From NCBI GenBank assembly GCA_963768715.1, contig CAVYJC010000002.1, positions 282,179 to 346,178 on the forward strand: a DNA stretch of 64,000 nt. Direction: 5' to 3'. Made by a program: the position numbers and the translations under genes. Under the pieces are notes generated by a model. That model saw only the letters and a program-made list of their open reading frames with translations. It was not told the DNA's origin and made no database searches. Origin of the DNA: DATKEJ01 sp963768715 (GTDB lineage: Bacteria; Bacteroidota; Rhodothermia; Rhodothermales; DATKEJ01). Of this stretch, positions 63,070 to 64,000 are shown one piece after another (position 1 is the first letter of the stretch; each line of letters opens with the position of its first letter).

Positions 63070-63420
63070 TCAAGCAACGGGCGGGCCTCGGATTTCATGG
63101 GTCCATTCACGATCGCCGCGACCCTTGGTGCGACGGTCGGGGGCAAACACGACGGGCTTCGTCCTCGACTGTACCGACTCATCGGACGAAACGTAGGCAA
63201 AGTTTCCCGCCGCCCGGACGACGCATACGATGTGGTCGAGCTTGGCCGTCCGTTTCGCATCCATCGCGTGACCCTGGTCGTGCACGTGTCCGGCGTGGAT
63301 CGCGACGTTTTCCTTCCACTCCTGGGCGTGGAAAAACTCGTGGCAGACCGGTGCGACGACGAGCCCCCATAGCAGGACGAGGGCCAACAAGACGCGACTG
63401 TGCAGGTCGGAGTGGCGCAT
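63070..63420 (-). CDS. Small secreted His-rich protein
   Basis: 116 residues with a signal peptide (LLALVLLWGLVVAP). The segment following it has many potential metal ligands (CHEFFHAQEW, HAGHVHDQGHAMD, LDHIVCVV), then a basic tail. No family recognised with certainty; it resembles small periplasmic proteins accompanying copper or zinc receptors. It lies 109 bases upstream of the TonB receptor on the same strand. Confidence 0.6.
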   Translation of the reverse strand: MRHSDLHSRVLLALVLLWGLVVAPVCHEFFHAQEWKENVAIHAGHVHDQGHAMDAKRTAKLDHIVCVVRAAGNFAYVSSDESVQSRTKPVVFAPDRRTKGRGDREWTHEIRGPPVA

Positions 63421-63484
63421 GGATCGTGGCGGATACGGCAGTTGTCAACCGGACGGGGGCGGATCAGTTCCGGGAGGGGTCAAT

Positions 63485-63521
63485 CAGTCTTCTAGTCTTC
63501 TGGTCTTCGAGTCTTCTAGTC
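63485..63521. repeat. Octamer array variant (NRGTCTTC)4
   Basis: CAGTCTTC, TAGTCTTC, TGGTCTTC, GAGTCTTC and a partial TAGTCT in a row: the same octamer as the 55298 array with the first bases varied. Confidence 0.9.
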
Positions 63522-63523
63522 TG

Positions 63524-63973
63524 TCAGCTCGGATTGTCGGTACCACGGCGACCTGACTCTTCGTCGGGTCCGGCGTACCCATTTCCCTGATGGCGGCCCG
63601 TCTCGTCGGGCAGCATCCAGCCTCCGGCGGCCATAATCCAGAACGCAAACTCCGCCTCGGAGAAACCCAGAAGTCCGGCACGTCGCCCGCAGAAGACCTG
63701 CCGCGGGGGAAAGCAAGAGAGCCCACACAACGATACCCTTTCGCCGCGTGGAATAAGGCCATTTGTGGTGCCGATGGAACCAACCGGCCCCGGCGAGCAG
63801 CCATACCGCAAGGGAGAGTGGCACAATGACCCCGGCGAAATCCCAACCACAACAACACCTACGACGACGGTTGCGCCGTGGCGATGAGGGCGGCGATGAT
63901 GAGGCATTTCTGGGTGTGGTTCATTGGTGGCGTTGGAAATGCCTTTTGCAGGCCGCACAGCAACAATGTTCAA
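63524..63973 (-). CDS. Possible small membrane protein, frameshifted (uncertain)
   Basis: No single frame looks right, but two overlapping frames together read like one protein: a hydrophobic part (FAGVIVPLSLAVWLLAGAGWFHRHHKWPY, 63750-63840) and, in another frame, a C-terminus (LLGFSEAEFAFWIMAAGGWMLPDE, to the stop at 63524). Frame changes near 63680-63720 would be needed. Beyond 63850 toward the right edge the coding signal is weak. Listed for completeness only. Confidence 0.3.
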   Translation of the reverse strand: MNIVAVRPAKGISNATNEPHPEMPHHRRPHRHGATVVVGVVVVGISPGSLCHSPLRYGCSPGPVGSIGTTNGLIPRGERVSLCGLSCFPPRQVFCGRRAGLLGFSEAEFAFWIMAAGGWMLPDETGRHQGNGYAGPDEESGRRGTDNPS

Positions 63974-64000
63974 GGATACGACGGATGAGCGTGGGCAAAA

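Noticed and set aside
63524..63973. Confident membrane-protein gene at the right edge
   Set aside because: Coding-like pieces are in different frames and the start cannot be placed, so it is kept only as a low-confidence entry.

Overview
The window looks like chromosomal DNA of a GC-rich member of the Bacteroidota/Rhodothermota group, most like a Rhodothermales-type marine heterotroph. Evidence: SusC/SusD outer-membrane proteins, TonB receptors with N-terminal carboxypeptidase-regulatory-like domains, a PorV-like beta-barrel, and many secreted proteins ending in a 'YPNPFNPxTT' type sorting domain followed by VLLK/MLLK ends. This assignment is inference from protein families. I saw no rRNA, tRNA, CRISPR array or transposase gene.

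Layout. 1-3.6 kb (minus): a TonB receptor and the start of a large surface protein that runs off the left edge. 3.8-5.7 kb (plus): a membrane-anchored SGNH hydrolase with TPR repeats. 5.7-15.6 kb (minus): an alpha-glucan operon, susC-susD-GH97-malE-malF-malG, pairing Sus-type outer-membrane capture with an ABC importer. 16.1-24.5 kb: three copies of a cassette (conserved leader, FN3-repeat secreted protein, identical terminator, TCATTGG-type repeats). The last copy is intact, the first is frameshifted at its ends and the middle one is wrecked; a ScyD/ScyE-like beta-propeller lipoprotein, also frameshifted, lies between. 24.76-25.02 kb: a 269 bp element bounded by 19 bp perfect inverted repeats. 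25.2-30 kb: a TPM-domain membrane protein, a YWTD beta-propeller and an Ig-like secreted protein.

30.2-52.8 kb: a second carbohydrate locus. It has a Gfo/Idh/MocA oxidoreductase divergent from a LacI regulator with operator palindromes inside its promoter, a duplicated-domain secreted protein, a TonB receptor, a large surface protein (paralogue of the one at the left edge), a PorV-like protein, an ABC sugar importer, a lipoprotein glycosidase-like protein, two GH130 enzymes and a convergent six-hairpin glycosidase. GH130 suggests beta-mannosides as substrate (inference). 53-64 kb: assorted genes: a propeller protein with an in-frame amber codon, a beta-barrel, a Fic-family protein lacking its usual catalytic His, a DUF1638 gene with a truncated upstream copy, TspO, a c-type-haem protein, and a TonB receptor with a small His-rich partner.

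Two properties run through the window. Single-base frameshifts break at least ten genes; several lie at homopolymers, so sequencing or assembly error must be excluded before calling pseudogenes. Intergenic regions are full of short 7-9 bp tandem repeats and hairpin clusters, and one heptamer array lies inside a signal-peptide coding region.
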